A stretch of 12,705 nucleotides of DNA. Source: Hydrogenimonas sp. Its GTDB lineage: Bacteria; Campylobacterota; Campylobacteria; Campylobacterales; Hydrogenimonadaceae. The stretch's first letter is position 1. Every line of letters starts with the position of its first letter. A program made the position numbers and the translations under genes. Location of the stretch: positions 1 through 12,705 of the forward strand of contig NZ_JAOZOZ010000044.1 of assembly GCF_029933015.1 (NCBI RefSeq), written 5' to 3'. The notes beneath the pieces were generated by a model. The model saw only the letters and a list, made by a program, of their open reading frames with translations, had not been told where the DNA came from and ran no database searches. Shown here in pieces: positions 1-6,962 of the stretch.

Positions 1-20
1 GGGACATTGTTCATCCTTTC
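1..20 (-). other. Possible start of a divergent gene running off the left edge
   Basis: Read on the minus strand, GAAAGGA (20 to 14) lies 6 nt ahead of an ATG at 7 to 5, which is good Shine-Dalgarno spacing. Only two codons fall inside the window, so no product can be named. A second ATG at 14-12 sits too close to the purine run to be the start. The call rests on the ribosome binding site alone and is weak. If right, 21-139 is a divergent promoter region between this gene and the small ORF at 140. Confidence 0.25.
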
Positions 21-139
21 AGAGGACTCTATAGAAATTATGATAACAAATTTTGCTGCTTCCGAATCGAATATCAATAAACTTTTCGGATTTGAATGAT
101 AGAATTCGAAGCCAATTCTGCTTTGAGGAAAAGACGACG

Positions 140-232
140 ATGTGGAAAAAAAGTTGGAATGGATCTCTGTTACGGATGCTGGCGCTGCCTGCTCTGATCG
201 CCGGGTTTACCTACACGCTCTACGAATGGTGA
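140..232 (+). CDS. Small single-pass membrane protein (30 aa), unrecognised
   Basis: This is a 30-codon ORF with ATG at 140 and TGA at 230-232. A strong Shine-Dalgarno, GAGGAA (125-130), lies 9 nt upstream. The product starts with a basic segment (MWKKSWNGSLLR) and continues with a hydrophobic stretch of about 16 residues (MLALPALIAGFTYTLY) ending in EW. That is the usual shape of a bacterial membrane microprotein, probably with a cytoplasmic N-terminus. TAGAAT at 100-105 could be its -10 element. The frame is open back to a TAA at 44-46, so a longer form from TTG at 53 or 92 is formally possible, but neither has a comparable ribosome binding site. I do not recognise a family. It resembles CydX- or CcoS-type oxidase accessory peptides in size only. 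The context (77 nt before rpmH) gives no functional clue. Confidence 0.5.
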   Translation: MWKKSWNGSLLRMLALPALIAGFTYTLYEW

Positions 233-263
233 ATAAGATCAGTCCCTAATCTCCTATTAAGCG

Positions 264-294
264 AATTTTAATTAAAATTACGGGCTAAATTTTA
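264..294 (+). promoter_or_regulatory. AT-rich inverted repeats and probable rpmH promoter
   Basis: A perfect 16-nt palindrome, AATTTTAATTAAAATT, occupies 264-279. Its right half, TAAAATT (273-279), also pairs with AATTTTA (288-294) across an 8-nt loop. TAAAAT at 273-278 matches the -10 consensus at 5 of 6 positions and would start transcription near 285, giving a leader of about 25 nt to rpmH. No convincing -35 is visible, which is common for the housekeeping sigma factor in Campylobacterota. The promoter role is inference; the repeats are directly visible. Confidence 0.4.
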
Positions 295-309
295 TAGAAG
301 GACAGATGG

Positions 310-444
310 ATGAAACGAACCTATCAACCCCATAACACTCCGCGCAAAAGAACCCACGGTTTCAGAGCACGTATGAAAACCAAGAACGGACGCAAGATCA
401 TCAACGCTCGTCGCGCCAAAGGTCGTAAGCGATTGGCGGTCTGA
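310..444 (+). CDS. rpmH: 50S ribosomal protein L34
   Basis: The 44-residue, very basic product begins MKRTYQPHNTPRKRTHGF and ends with the RRAKGRKRLAV tail typical of bL34. It is a small structural protein of the large ribosomal subunit. ATG at 310 is preceded by AAGGA (298-302) with 7 nt spacing. An ATG at 306 is in a different frame and gives no L34 sequence. The gene is too short for many ORF callers but the family match is unambiguous. Its TGA (442-444) overlaps the most likely start of rnpA, the classic rpmH-rnpA pairing, and it is the first gene of the long operon running to mnmE. Confidence 0.97.
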   Translation: MKRTYQPHNTPRKRTHGFRARMKTKNGRKIINARRAKGRKRLAV

Positions 445-776
445 TCCACTTCGACTCCCTCAAGCGTACCGCCGATTTCAACAGAGTCTACAAAAGCGAC
501 AAACGCTGGCACGACAAGGCGTTCGTCCTATTCGCGGTACCGGATTCGAAGGGATGCAGAGTCGGCTTTGTCGCGAGCAAAAAGATCGGCAATGCCGTGA
601 AAAGGGCCCGGGCCAAGCGAAGGCTCCGGGCACTTTTTTTGAAGATGATTCCGCGGCTGAGAGAGGGCGACTATGTCCTGGTGGCGAAGCCGCCCATACT
701 CGACACGCCTTTTGGCGAACTGGAAAAGGCGTTCATGCGGGCCATCAGGCGATTGGAACTCGGTAAAAAACAATGA
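441..776 (+). CDS. rnpA: Ribonuclease P protein component; non-canonical start codon
   Basis: This is the protein subunit of RNase P, which with the catalytic RNA matures tRNA 5' ends. The reading frame gives HFDSLKRTADFNRVYK near the start, then the signature KKIGNAVKRARAKRRLR at residues 47-63, then EGDYVLVAKP. At about 111 residues it has normal family length. The frame opens after TAA at 426-428, and no ATG, GTG or TTG occurs until GTG at 597, which would delete half the protein including the N-terminal helix and most of the signature. I placed the start at CTG 441, which forms a CTGA overlap with the rpmH stop and suggests termination-reinitiation. ATT at 432, 9 nt after AAAGG (418-422), is the main alternative. 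The Asn of the conserved RNR motif is Ala here (R55-A56-R57). A frame error at the 5' end cannot be excluded. Identity is secure; the start is not. Confidence 0.88.
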   Translation: MIHFDSLKRTADFNRVYKSDKRWHDKAFVLFAVPDSKGCRVGFVASKKIGNAVKRARAKRRLRALFLKMIPRLREGDYVLVAKPPILDTPFGELEKAFMRAIRRLELGKKQ

Positions 777-794
777 GGTCAGCAAGGCTATGAG

Positions 795-1136
795 ATGATC
801 AGAGAGGCACTATCGGGATCTTTGAAGTTCTACCAGAAGTACCTGACACTTTTGGGATTCGGAAGCTGCCGATACTATCCGACCTGTTCAGAATATGCCA
901 AATGGCAGATCGAAACCAATCCGAACATTTTCAAAGCGATTTTTTCCTCCACATTGAGGATACTGCGATGCAACCAACTCTTCGACGGTGGCATCGACTA
1001 TCCGAAAATCTCCTGTAAACATTTCACACCCACGCATCTACGGGGCAGCGTGCCCGAGATAAAGTTCTGGTATCTGCCCGAGCGGGATGGATGCAGAGTC
1101 ATCAAAAACATTTTTTCGAAAGGCCCATCGTGTTAG
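795..1136 (+). CDS. yidD: YidD membrane protein insertion efficiency factor
   Basis: The 113-residue product carries the YidD signatures CRYYPTCSEYA (residues 25-35) and LRCNQLFDGGIDYP (57-70), with the three conserved cysteines at 25, 31 and 59. The family is a small, inner-membrane-associated protein thought to assist YidC-dependent insertion; its mechanism is not settled. ATG 795 follows CAAGG (783-787) by 7 nt. An ATG at 790 is closed by TGA after one further codon. The tail beyond residue 75 adds about 40 residues compared with the roughly 85-residue E. coli protein, including CKHFTPTHLRGSVPEIKFWY. It lies 18 nt after rnpA, and its stop overlaps the probable yidC start. Confidence 0.95.
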   Translation: MIREALSGSLKFYQKYLTLLGFGSCRYYPTCSEYAKWQIETNPNIFKAIFSSTLRILRCNQLFDGGIDYPKISCKHFTPTHLRGSVPEIKFWYLPERDGCRVIKNIFSKGPSC

Positions 1137-2734
1137 ACAATATGAATACACAGACGCGCGTCGTCATAGCGACCGTGCTCTCCTTGCTCGTTTTTATCGG
1201 TTACGACTACTTTTTCATGCCGAAAACCACACAGCAGGCAGACGGCAATCGGACCATGCAGGTGCAAAGTACCCAGGCATCGGCGAAAAATGCCGAAAAC
1301 AGTGTGGCACCTGCCGCGACGACACAGAGCGCGTCACCGAAACCGGCCGCCCGGAATACCGGTGCGGATACCGCACTCGAAGGTGTGATCGCCACGATCG
1401 AGACCTCCAACGCGACCATCGAATTCGATGCGCTCGGACGTATATCACAGGTCTACCTGAAAGACATCCAGTACAGGACGGAAGAGGGGGAGGAGCTCAA
1501 ACTCTTCAACAACCCCCGCATTCCCAAACCGCTGGAGATACGCTTCAGCGATCCCGCACTCAACGAACTGGCTTTCAAAACCCCCTACCGTGTCTCTACA
1601 TCCAGACTCGAAGTAAGCGGTGACAAAGCCGAAACCATCACCTTCACCCAGGACCTGAACGGTTTTACCGTAGAGAAAAAGATCACGATCCATCCCGATC
1701 ACCATTACGACGTCGATATCAAAATGAGCGAACCGAAACCCTATTTCGTCTCGCCGGGCTACCGTCCCGATCTTCGTATCGACAACTATACGGTCCATGG
1801 TGTGATGGTCGAGGAGGCGGACGGCACCCTGACGATCATCGACGACGGTGACGCCAAGGGGACGGAAGCTTTCAGAAAAGCGCGCATCGCCGTCGCTTTC
1901 GACCGCTACTACGCCACGGCGCTCTACGATTTCGACAACGGCATGGAAGTGGTCGTCAACAAGGATGCCGAGGAGAATCCGATCCTCTTCGTCAAGGAAG
2001 AGGGTGCCGAAAGAACCCTACACGGATATATCGGACCCAAAGAGTACAAGATCCTCCAGGCCATCCATCCGGAGCTGACGAAAATCATCGAGTTCGGGTG
2101 GTTCACCTTCATCGCCGCGCCGATGTTCAAGGTGCTGATGTGGCTGCACAGCTTCATTCCCAACTGGGGATGGGCGATCGTGGTGTTGACGCTGCTGATC
2201 CGTGTGATCCTCTATCCGCTCACCTACAAAGGGATGGTGAGTATGCACCGCCTCAAGCAGCTGCAGCCCAAGATCAAGGAGATACAGGCCAAATACAAGG
2301 GCGATCCGCAGAAGTTGAACGCCCACATGATGGAACTCTACAAAAAGCACAAAGCCAACCCGCTGGGGGGATGTCTGCCGATGATCCTGCAGATTCCCGT
2401 CTTTTTCGCGATCTACCGGGTTCTTCTGAACGCCATCGAGCTCAAAGGTGCGCCCTGGATCCTCTGGATCAACGATCTTTCGGTCATGGATCCCTATTAT
2501 GTCCTTCCGGTACTGATGGGTGGATCGATGTGGCTGCATCAGCGTGTCACACCGAGCAACTTCACCGACCCGATGCAGGAGAAGATCTTCAAATGGCTTC
2601 CGGTGGTCTTCACCTTCTTCTTCGTCACGTTCCCGGCGGGTCTGGTACTCTACTGGCTGACGAACAACATCTTCTCCGTCGCCCAGCAGCTGATGATCAA
2701 CCGTATGCTTGAAAAGCAGCCAAAGGCGGAGTGA
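1130..2734 (+). CDS. yidC: YidC/Oxa1 membrane protein insertase
   Basis: YidC inserts proteins into the inner membrane, alone or with SecYEG. The 534-residue product is the long Gram-negative type: N-terminal TM helix at residues 10-28, an Ala/Thr/Ser/Gln-rich linker (33-78), a periplasmic beta-rich domain (about 82-315), then the Oxa1-type core with five TM segments (about 322-525). Arg358 in LLIRVILYP corresponds to the hydrophilic-groove arginine (E. coli R366). NPLGGCLPMILQIPVFFAIY is the conserved third-helix region, and the C-terminus is basic. GTG 1130 was chosen because AAAGG (1119-1123) lies 6 nt upstream, giving MLDNMNTQTR and a 7-nt overlap with yidD. ATG 1142 is the alternative but has no well-placed ribosome binding site. 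ATG 1091 would lie deep inside yidD. Confidence 0.95.
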   Translation: MLDNMNTQTRVVIATVLSLLVFIGYDYFFMPKTTQQADGNRTMQVQSTQASAKNAENSVAPAATTQSASPKPAARNTGADTALEGVIATIETSNATIEFDALGRISQVYLKDIQYRTEEGEELKLFNNPRIPKPLEIRFSDPALNELAFKTPYRVSTSRLEVSGDKAETITFTQDLNGFTVEKKITIHPDHHYDVDIKMSEPKPYFVSPGYRPDLRIDNYTVHGVMVEEADGTLTIIDDGDAKGTEAFRKARIAVAFDRYYATALYDFDNGMEVVVNKDAEENPILFVKEEGAERTLHGYIGPKEYKILQAIHPELTKIIEFGWFTFIAAPMFKVLMWLHSFIPNWGWAIVVLTLLIRVILYPLTYKGMVSMHRLKQLQPKIKEIQAKYKGDPQKLNAHMMELYKKHKANPLGGCLPMILQIPVFFAIYRVLLNAIELKGAPWILWINDLSVMDPYYVLPVLMGGSMWLHQRVTPSNFTDPMQEKIFKWLPVVFTFFFVTFPAGLVLYWLTNNIFSVAQQLMINRMLEKQPKAE

Positions 2735-3642
2735 TGAGGAAGTTCGAAGCTCCGACTCTGGAAGAGGCGTACGCGGCGGCTGCCAAAGAGTTCTCCTGTT
2801 CGGTGACGGAACTCGACATCCAGGTGGTACAGAATCCTTCCAGGGGATTTCTGGGCTTCGGACGCAGATCCGCCATCATCGTGGCCGATTCCGCCGCAAG
2901 AAAAAGATCGGAACCGAAACCCAAAGCGGTAAAAAATGAAGAGGCTACCGTCGAAACCTCGCCCGAAACTGTAGAGAAAAGTACGGAAGAGCCCGTAGAG
3001 GAGGCATCCGCCGTCTCAGAAGAACCTGTCGAAACAACCTCTGAAGAGAAAGAACCGACGAGGGAAGAGGCTGAGCCCCCGACGCTGCAGAAGGAGAGCG
3101 AAAAGGATGAAATCAAAGTCCCTACGCTTAAAAACGACGACGAAATCTTCGGCAACTTCTATACCGAAACTCCCGATATTTCGACGATCGTCGTCGAAAT
3201 AGAGAACAAAATCAACGAACTCTTCGCCCACGCCTGTTTCGAGATAGAGCGGATTGTCGTATCGGCCTACGACGACGAAACGGTACTGGTGGAATTCAAC
3301 GGCAGTGACGCCGCTCTGCTGATCGGCAAGGAGGGATACCGCTACAAAGCCCTGGCCCATCTGCTCTACAACTGGATCCATGGGAAATACGGTTTCAAAG
3401 TGCGTCTGGAGATCGCCGAATTTCTCCAGAACCAGGAGATGATGATAGAAAACTATCTGCAGCCCATCATCGAACGTGTCGAAAACGAAGGCCGCGCCCA
3501 GACGAAAGTACTCGACGGCATTCTCGTACAGATCGCTCTGAAAAATCTCCGTGGCCGCTTTCCCGACAAATATGTGGCGGTACGCACCAACAAAGAAGGC
3601 GGACGCTATATCATCATCAACGAGTTTCTGGAGAAGAAGTGA
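2734..3642 (+). CDS. jag: KhpB/Jag family RNA-binding protein
   Basis: Jag (KhpB) is a cytoplasmic KH-domain RNA-binding protein habitually encoded beside yidC. The 302-residue product has a Jag_N domain (1-50, containing NPSRGFLGFGRR), a low-complexity linker very rich in Glu, Ser, Thr and Pro (about 53-135), and a KH domain (about 150-228) with an intact GxxG loop, GKEG at 198-201. The last 75 residues replace the R3H domain. I see no R-x3-H motif there, so that domain is degenerate or diverged. ATG 2734 shares its A with the yidC TGA, and a GTG at 2731 would add one residue. The last codons overlap the mnmE GTG, so the three genes are probably translationally coupled. The RNA targets in this phylum are unknown to me. 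Confidence 0.9.
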   Translation: MRKFEAPTLEEAYAAAAKEFSCSVTELDIQVVQNPSRGFLGFGRRSAIIVADSAARKRSEPKPKAVKNEEATVETSPETVEKSTEEPVEEASAVSEEPVETTSEEKEPTREEAEPPTLQKESEKDEIKVPTLKNDDEIFGNFYTETPDISTIVVEIENKINELFAHACFEIERIVVSAYDDETVLVEFNGSDAALLIGKEGYRYKALAHLLYNWIHGKYGFKVRLEIAEFLQNQEMMIENYLQPIIERVENEGRAQTKVLDGILVQIALKNLRGRFPDKYVAVRTNKEGGRYIIINEFLEKK

Positions 3643-4982
3643 GCGACACCATCGCCGCCGTCGCCACCGCGAGCGGTGTAGGGTCGGTCGCCATCGTCCG
3701 GCTCAGCGGTGACGACGCTCTTGAAATCGCAGAAAAAATCACGAAAAGATCCTCTTTCATTCCCCGACATGCCCATCTTTGCAATCTCTACGACACGAAG
3801 GGTGAACTGATCGACGAAGCGATCGTCATCTGGTTCAAAGCGCCCCACAGCTTCACGACGGAGGATGTCGTGGAGTTCCAGTGTCACGGCGGTTCCATCG
3901 TCGCCGAGGAGATCCTCAACACGCTCATCTCCAGCGGCGCACGCCTGGCCGAACCCGGCGAATTCACGAAGCGGGCGTTTCTGGGCGGGCGTATCGATCT
4001 GACCGAAGCGGAAGCGATCGCCAAACTGATCGAAGCCAGAAGCGAGGATGCCGCGAAGATTCTGGCGCGGCAGATGAAGGGCGAACTCAAAAGATTCGTC
4101 GACGAGATCCGGGAGAAACTTGTACGGGCCATCGCCTTTGCGGAAGTGACGATCGACTATGCCGAAGAGGATCTTCCGGAGGATATGGTCGACAATATGC
4201 TCCATCAGTTGGAGACGATCGAAAAAGAGATCGAAAAGATCGTCCGTTCCAGCGAACGCAGACGGGGGCTCATCGAGGGCTTCAGGGTGGCGATCGTCGG
4301 CAAACCGAATGTCGGCAAGAGCTCGCTTCTCAACGCGATGCTCGATTACGAGCGTGCCATCGTCAGTGAGATCGCCGGTACGACGCGGGACACGATCGAA
4401 GAGCAGCTCCGCATCGGGACCCATCTGGTTCGTATCGTCGATACGGCAGGGATACGGGAGTCGGCCGACACGATCGAAAAGATCGGTATCGAACGTTCCG
4501 TCGCCGCCATCGAACAGAGCGATATCGTCATCGCGATGTTCGATGCGAGCCGGCCGTGGGATCGGGAAGACGATCAGATCCTCTCTCTCATCGATCGGTA
4601 TGAAAAAGAGAAGGAGATCGTCGTAGTTCTCAACAAAACCGACCTTCCCCAAAGGATCGATCTCTCTCGAATCGAAAAGTATCGGCCTATATCGCTGAGT
4701 CGGGAAAACAAAGCCGAAGAGATCATCGGAGTGTTGGAAAAGAGACTCTCGGCCATGGCGAAGGGTGACGAGATTCTACTCATCTCGACCCGACAGATCG
4801 AGGCGGTCCGACGGGCGAAAGAGGCGATCTCACAAGCCAAAGCCCCGCTTCTGGCAGGAGAGCTGGAGATCTTCACCTTCCATCTGACCGAAGCGATCGA
4901 AGCGATAAGCTCCATCTCCAGACCAGTGGATTTTAACGATATTATGGATAAAATGTTCGGCGAATTCTGCCTGGGCAAATAG
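3639..4982 (+). CDS. mnmE: tRNA uridine-5-carboxymethylaminomethyl modification GTPase
   Basis: With MnmG, MnmE installs the (carboxymethyl)aminomethyl group on the wobble uridine of certain tRNAs, using a methylene donor from tetrahydrofolate and GTP hydrolysis. The 447-residue protein has normal length: N-terminal folate-binding and dimerisation domain (1-118), helical domain with inserted G domain (from about 214), G1 GKPNVGKS (221-228), G2 GTTRD (247-251), G3 DTAG (268-271), G4 NKTD (332-335), and the C-terminal FCLGK (443-447) with the family cysteine. GTG 3639 overlaps the jag TGA in a 4-nt GTGA, with GGAG (3630-3633) 5 nt ahead. It is the last gene of the rpmH operon. All key residues are present. 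Confidence 0.97.
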   Translation: MSDTIAAVATASGVGSVAIVRLSGDDALEIAEKITKRSSFIPRHAHLCNLYDTKGELIDEAIVIWFKAPHSFTTEDVVEFQCHGGSIVAEEILNTLISSGARLAEPGEFTKRAFLGGRIDLTEAEAIAKLIEARSEDAAKILARQMKGELKRFVDEIREKLVRAIAFAEVTIDYAEEDLPEDMVDNMLHQLETIEKEIEKIVRSSERRRGLIEGFRVAIVGKPNVGKSSLLNAMLDYERAIVSEIAGTTRDTIEEQLRIGTHLVRIVDTAGIRESADTIEKIGIERSVAAIEQSDIVIAMFDASRPWDREDDQILSLIDRYEKEKEIVVVLNKTDLPQRIDLSRIEKYRPISLSRENKAEEIIGVLEKRLSAMAKGDEILLISTRQIEAVRRAKEAISQAKAPLLAGELEIFTFHLTEAIEAISSISRPVDFNDIMDKMFGEFCLGK

Positions 4983-5162
4983 ATGTGCGGTAAAAACTAC
5001 ACAATTTTTGCCGATATTGTGGTACTTGGAATTTTGCAACGAATGGCATCTATCGCGAAAACGGATCTCTTTGCAATTTAGGGACTTTTCTCCCTGCAGA
5101 ATCATGCGTTATGCCATATGTTGCGTAACATCACTATTGAATAAAAAAGGGAATCATATCAG
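4983..5162 (+). other. AT-rich spacer and glmS leader
   Basis: These 180 nt lie between mnmE and glmS and are clearly poorer in G+C than the flanking genes. They hold two small perfect hairpins: AGGGA/TCCCT (5080-5084 with 5091-5095), flanked by TGCA repeats that can extend the stem over a bulge, and ATGTT/AACAT (5118-5122 with 5127-5131). Neither is followed by a T-run, so neither is a clear terminator. AAGGGA (5147-5152) is the glmS ribosome binding site, about 11 nt from the ATG. I see no convincing -10/-35 pair and nothing resembling the glmS ribozyme. Whether transcription reads through from mnmE is open. Confidence 0.5.
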
Positions 5163-6962
5163 ATGTGTGGAATCGTAGGATATATTGGAAAAAGAGAGAT
5201 AAAAAGACAACTGATCGAAGGTTTGCGTGAACTGGAGTACCGGGGATACGACTCCGCCGGTATCGCGGTGATGCAGGAGGGCCATATCCAGTCGTTCAAG
5301 GCGGTGGGAAAGCTGACCAACCTCGATGAAAAGACCAAAAACTTCGAAACCACTGGTCTGGGCGTGGGTATCGGCCATACCCGCTGGGCGACTCACGGCA
5401 AGCCGACCGAACTCAACGCCCATCCCCATATGGGTGAGTACAGTTATGTCGTGCACAACGGTATCATCGAAAACTATCGGGAAATCAAGGAGATGCTCGA
5501 AAACGAGGGCGTGAATTTCCTGAGCCAGACCGATACGGAAGTGATCGTCCACCTCTTCGAAAAGGAGGCGGAACGCCACAGCGATCTGTATGCCGCTTTC
5601 AAAGCGACGATCGACCAGCTCGATGGGGCCTACGCCGTACTTCTCATCACTCAGAAGGCACCCGATACGATCTTCTTCGCCCGCAAAGGTTCGCCGATGA
5701 TCGTCGGCAGAAACGGCAGAGGGGAAGTCTTTTTCGCATCCTCCGACGCGCCGCTGATCGGGGAGGCCGAAGAGGTTGCCTATATGGAGGATGGAACCGT
5801 CGGCTACGCCACACCCGATCTGATCCATGCGGAGCCCGATCCGCTCAATTTCGTCCCCCTCTCGGGCGACAAAATGACGGCACAGAAGGGCGGTTACCGC
5901 TTTTTCATGGAGAAGGAGATCTACGAACAGTACCAGGTGATCGGCGATACGATGATCGGGCGGGTTCTGGATGACGATATCGTTTTCGAAGAGCTCGACG
6001 ACGAATTTTTGAAAGATATATCCCGCATCAAGATCTGTGCCTGCGGTACCAGTTATCATGCGGCGTTGACCTCCAGCTATCTTTTCGAACGGCAGGCGAA
6101 GATGCCGGTCAATGTGGAGATCGCCAGTGAATTCCGCTACAAAGAGCCGCTGCTGACCGACGATACGCTCTTCATCGTCATCAGCCAGAGCGGTGAGACC
6201 GCCGATACCCTCGAAGCGCTCAAAATGGCCAAGGAGGCGGGCCTCAAGACACTGGCCATCTGCAACGTCGACAACTCCTCCATCGTCCGTATGGCGGACG
6301 CGACGATCCTGACCCGTGCCGGCATCGAGAAGGGTGTGGCCAGTACGAAAGCCTTCGCTACGCAGGTGATGGTTCTGTGGATGCTTACCGTGTTCTTTGC
6401 GAAAAAACGCGGAACGATGAGCGACGAGGCGATCAGGGAGGAGCTCCGCTATATGAGTTACGTGCCGAAAGATCTGCAGAAGTCGCTGGAGGTGCACGAG
6501 AAGTGCAAACGCCTCTCCAAACGCTATCTGCACGGCCATGGATTTTTTTTCATCGGCCGCGACATCTTCTATCCGCTGGCGCTCGAAGGCGCTCTGAAGC
6601 TCAAGGAGATCAGCTATCTGCATGCCGAAGGGTATCCGGCCGGCGAGATGAAGCACGGTCCGATCGCACTGGCCGACGCCGAACTCTTCACGATCGCTCT
6701 GATGCCCAAAACGATGCTCTACGACAAAACCAAAAGCAACGTGGAGGAGCTCAGTGCCCGGGATTCGACGATTCTTGCCATCTCTCCGGAGATGTTCGAA
6801 CTGGCGGACGACTTCATTCTGACCCATCCCCACAAACATCCGATGCTGGAGTTTTTCGAAATGATGGTGGTCGAACAGCTGCTCTCCATGGAGATCGCCA
6901 TCCGGCTGGGCAACGACGTGGACATGCCCCGCAACCTGGCTAAAAGTGTCACCGTTGAGTAG
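5163..6962 (+). CDS. glmS: Glutamine-fructose-6-phosphate aminotransferase (isomerizing)
   Basis: GlmS makes glucosamine-6-phosphate from fructose-6-phosphate and glutamine, the first step towards UDP-GlcNAc for peptidoglycan and LPS. The 599-residue protein (E. coli 609) has the class II glutaminase domain with nucleophile Cys2 exposed after Met removal (MCGIVGYIG), HTRWATHGKP (72-81) and HNGIIEN (98-104). A linker FMEKEIYEQ (248-256) follows, then two SIS domains with CGTSYHA (294-300) and SQSGETADTL (341-350). The catalytic C-terminal tail is NLAKSVTVE. The Pro usually following KEIYEQ is Tyr. A run of eight T at 6543-6550 encodes Phe residues in frame. The 3' end overlaps the next ORF by up to 17 nt, suggesting co-translation with that membrane protein. 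Confidence 0.98.
   Translation: MCGIVGYIGKREIKRQLIEGLRELEYRGYDSAGIAVMQEGHIQSFKAVGKLTNLDEKTKNFETTGLGVGIGHTRWATHGKPTELNAHPHMGEYSYVVHNGIIENYREIKEMLENEGVNFLSQTDTEVIVHLFEKEAERHSDLYAAFKATIDQLDGAYAVLLITQKAPDTIFFARKGSPMIVGRNGRGEVFFASSDAPLIGEAEEVAYMEDGTVGYATPDLIHAEPDPLNFVPLSGDKMTAQKGGYRFFMEKEIYEQYQVIGDTMIGRVLDDDIVFEELDDEFLKDISRIKICACGTSYHAALTSSYLFERQAKMPVNVEIASEFRYKEPLLTDDTLFIVISQSGETADTLEALKMAKEAGLKTLAICNVDNSSIVRMADATILTRAGIEKGVASTKAFATQVMVLWMLTVFFAKKRGTMSDEAIREELRYMSYVPKDLQKSLEVHEKCKRLSKRYLHGHGFFFIGRDIFYPLALEGALKLKEISYLHAEGYPAGEMKHGPIALADAELFTIALMPKTMLYDKTKSNVEELSARDSTILAISPEMFELADDFILTHPHKHPMLEFFEMMVVEQLLSMEIAIRLGNDVDMPRNLAKSVTVE

Noticed and set aside
1..309. Possible replication origin next to rpmH
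   Set aside because: rpmH often lies near oriC, but I found no TTATNCACA-type DnaA boxes and no dnaA gene here; the AT-richness alone does not support an origin.
554..766. Alternative-frame ORF across rnpA
   Set aside because: It overlaps the clear RnpA frame and its translation shows no family features. It appears prominent only because rnpA lacks a standard start codon.
3606..4652. A 348-codon minus-strand open frame opposite mnmE
   Set aside because: It is a shadow rich in Asp, Arg and Phe, opposite intact MnmE motifs, with no separate promoter or ribosome binding site evident.
4983..5081. A 32-codon ORF starting right after the mnmE stop, beginning MCG like GlmS
   Set aside because: It has no Shine-Dalgarno and uses AT-rich codons unlike its neighbours. 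The resemblance of AGATGTGCGG to the glmS start is too short to indicate duplication.
4983..5162. glmS ribozyme or GlmZ-type regulation upstream of glmS
   Set aside because: The ribozyme is a Gram-positive feature and its pseudoknotted core is not visible. The two short hairpins do not resemble it.
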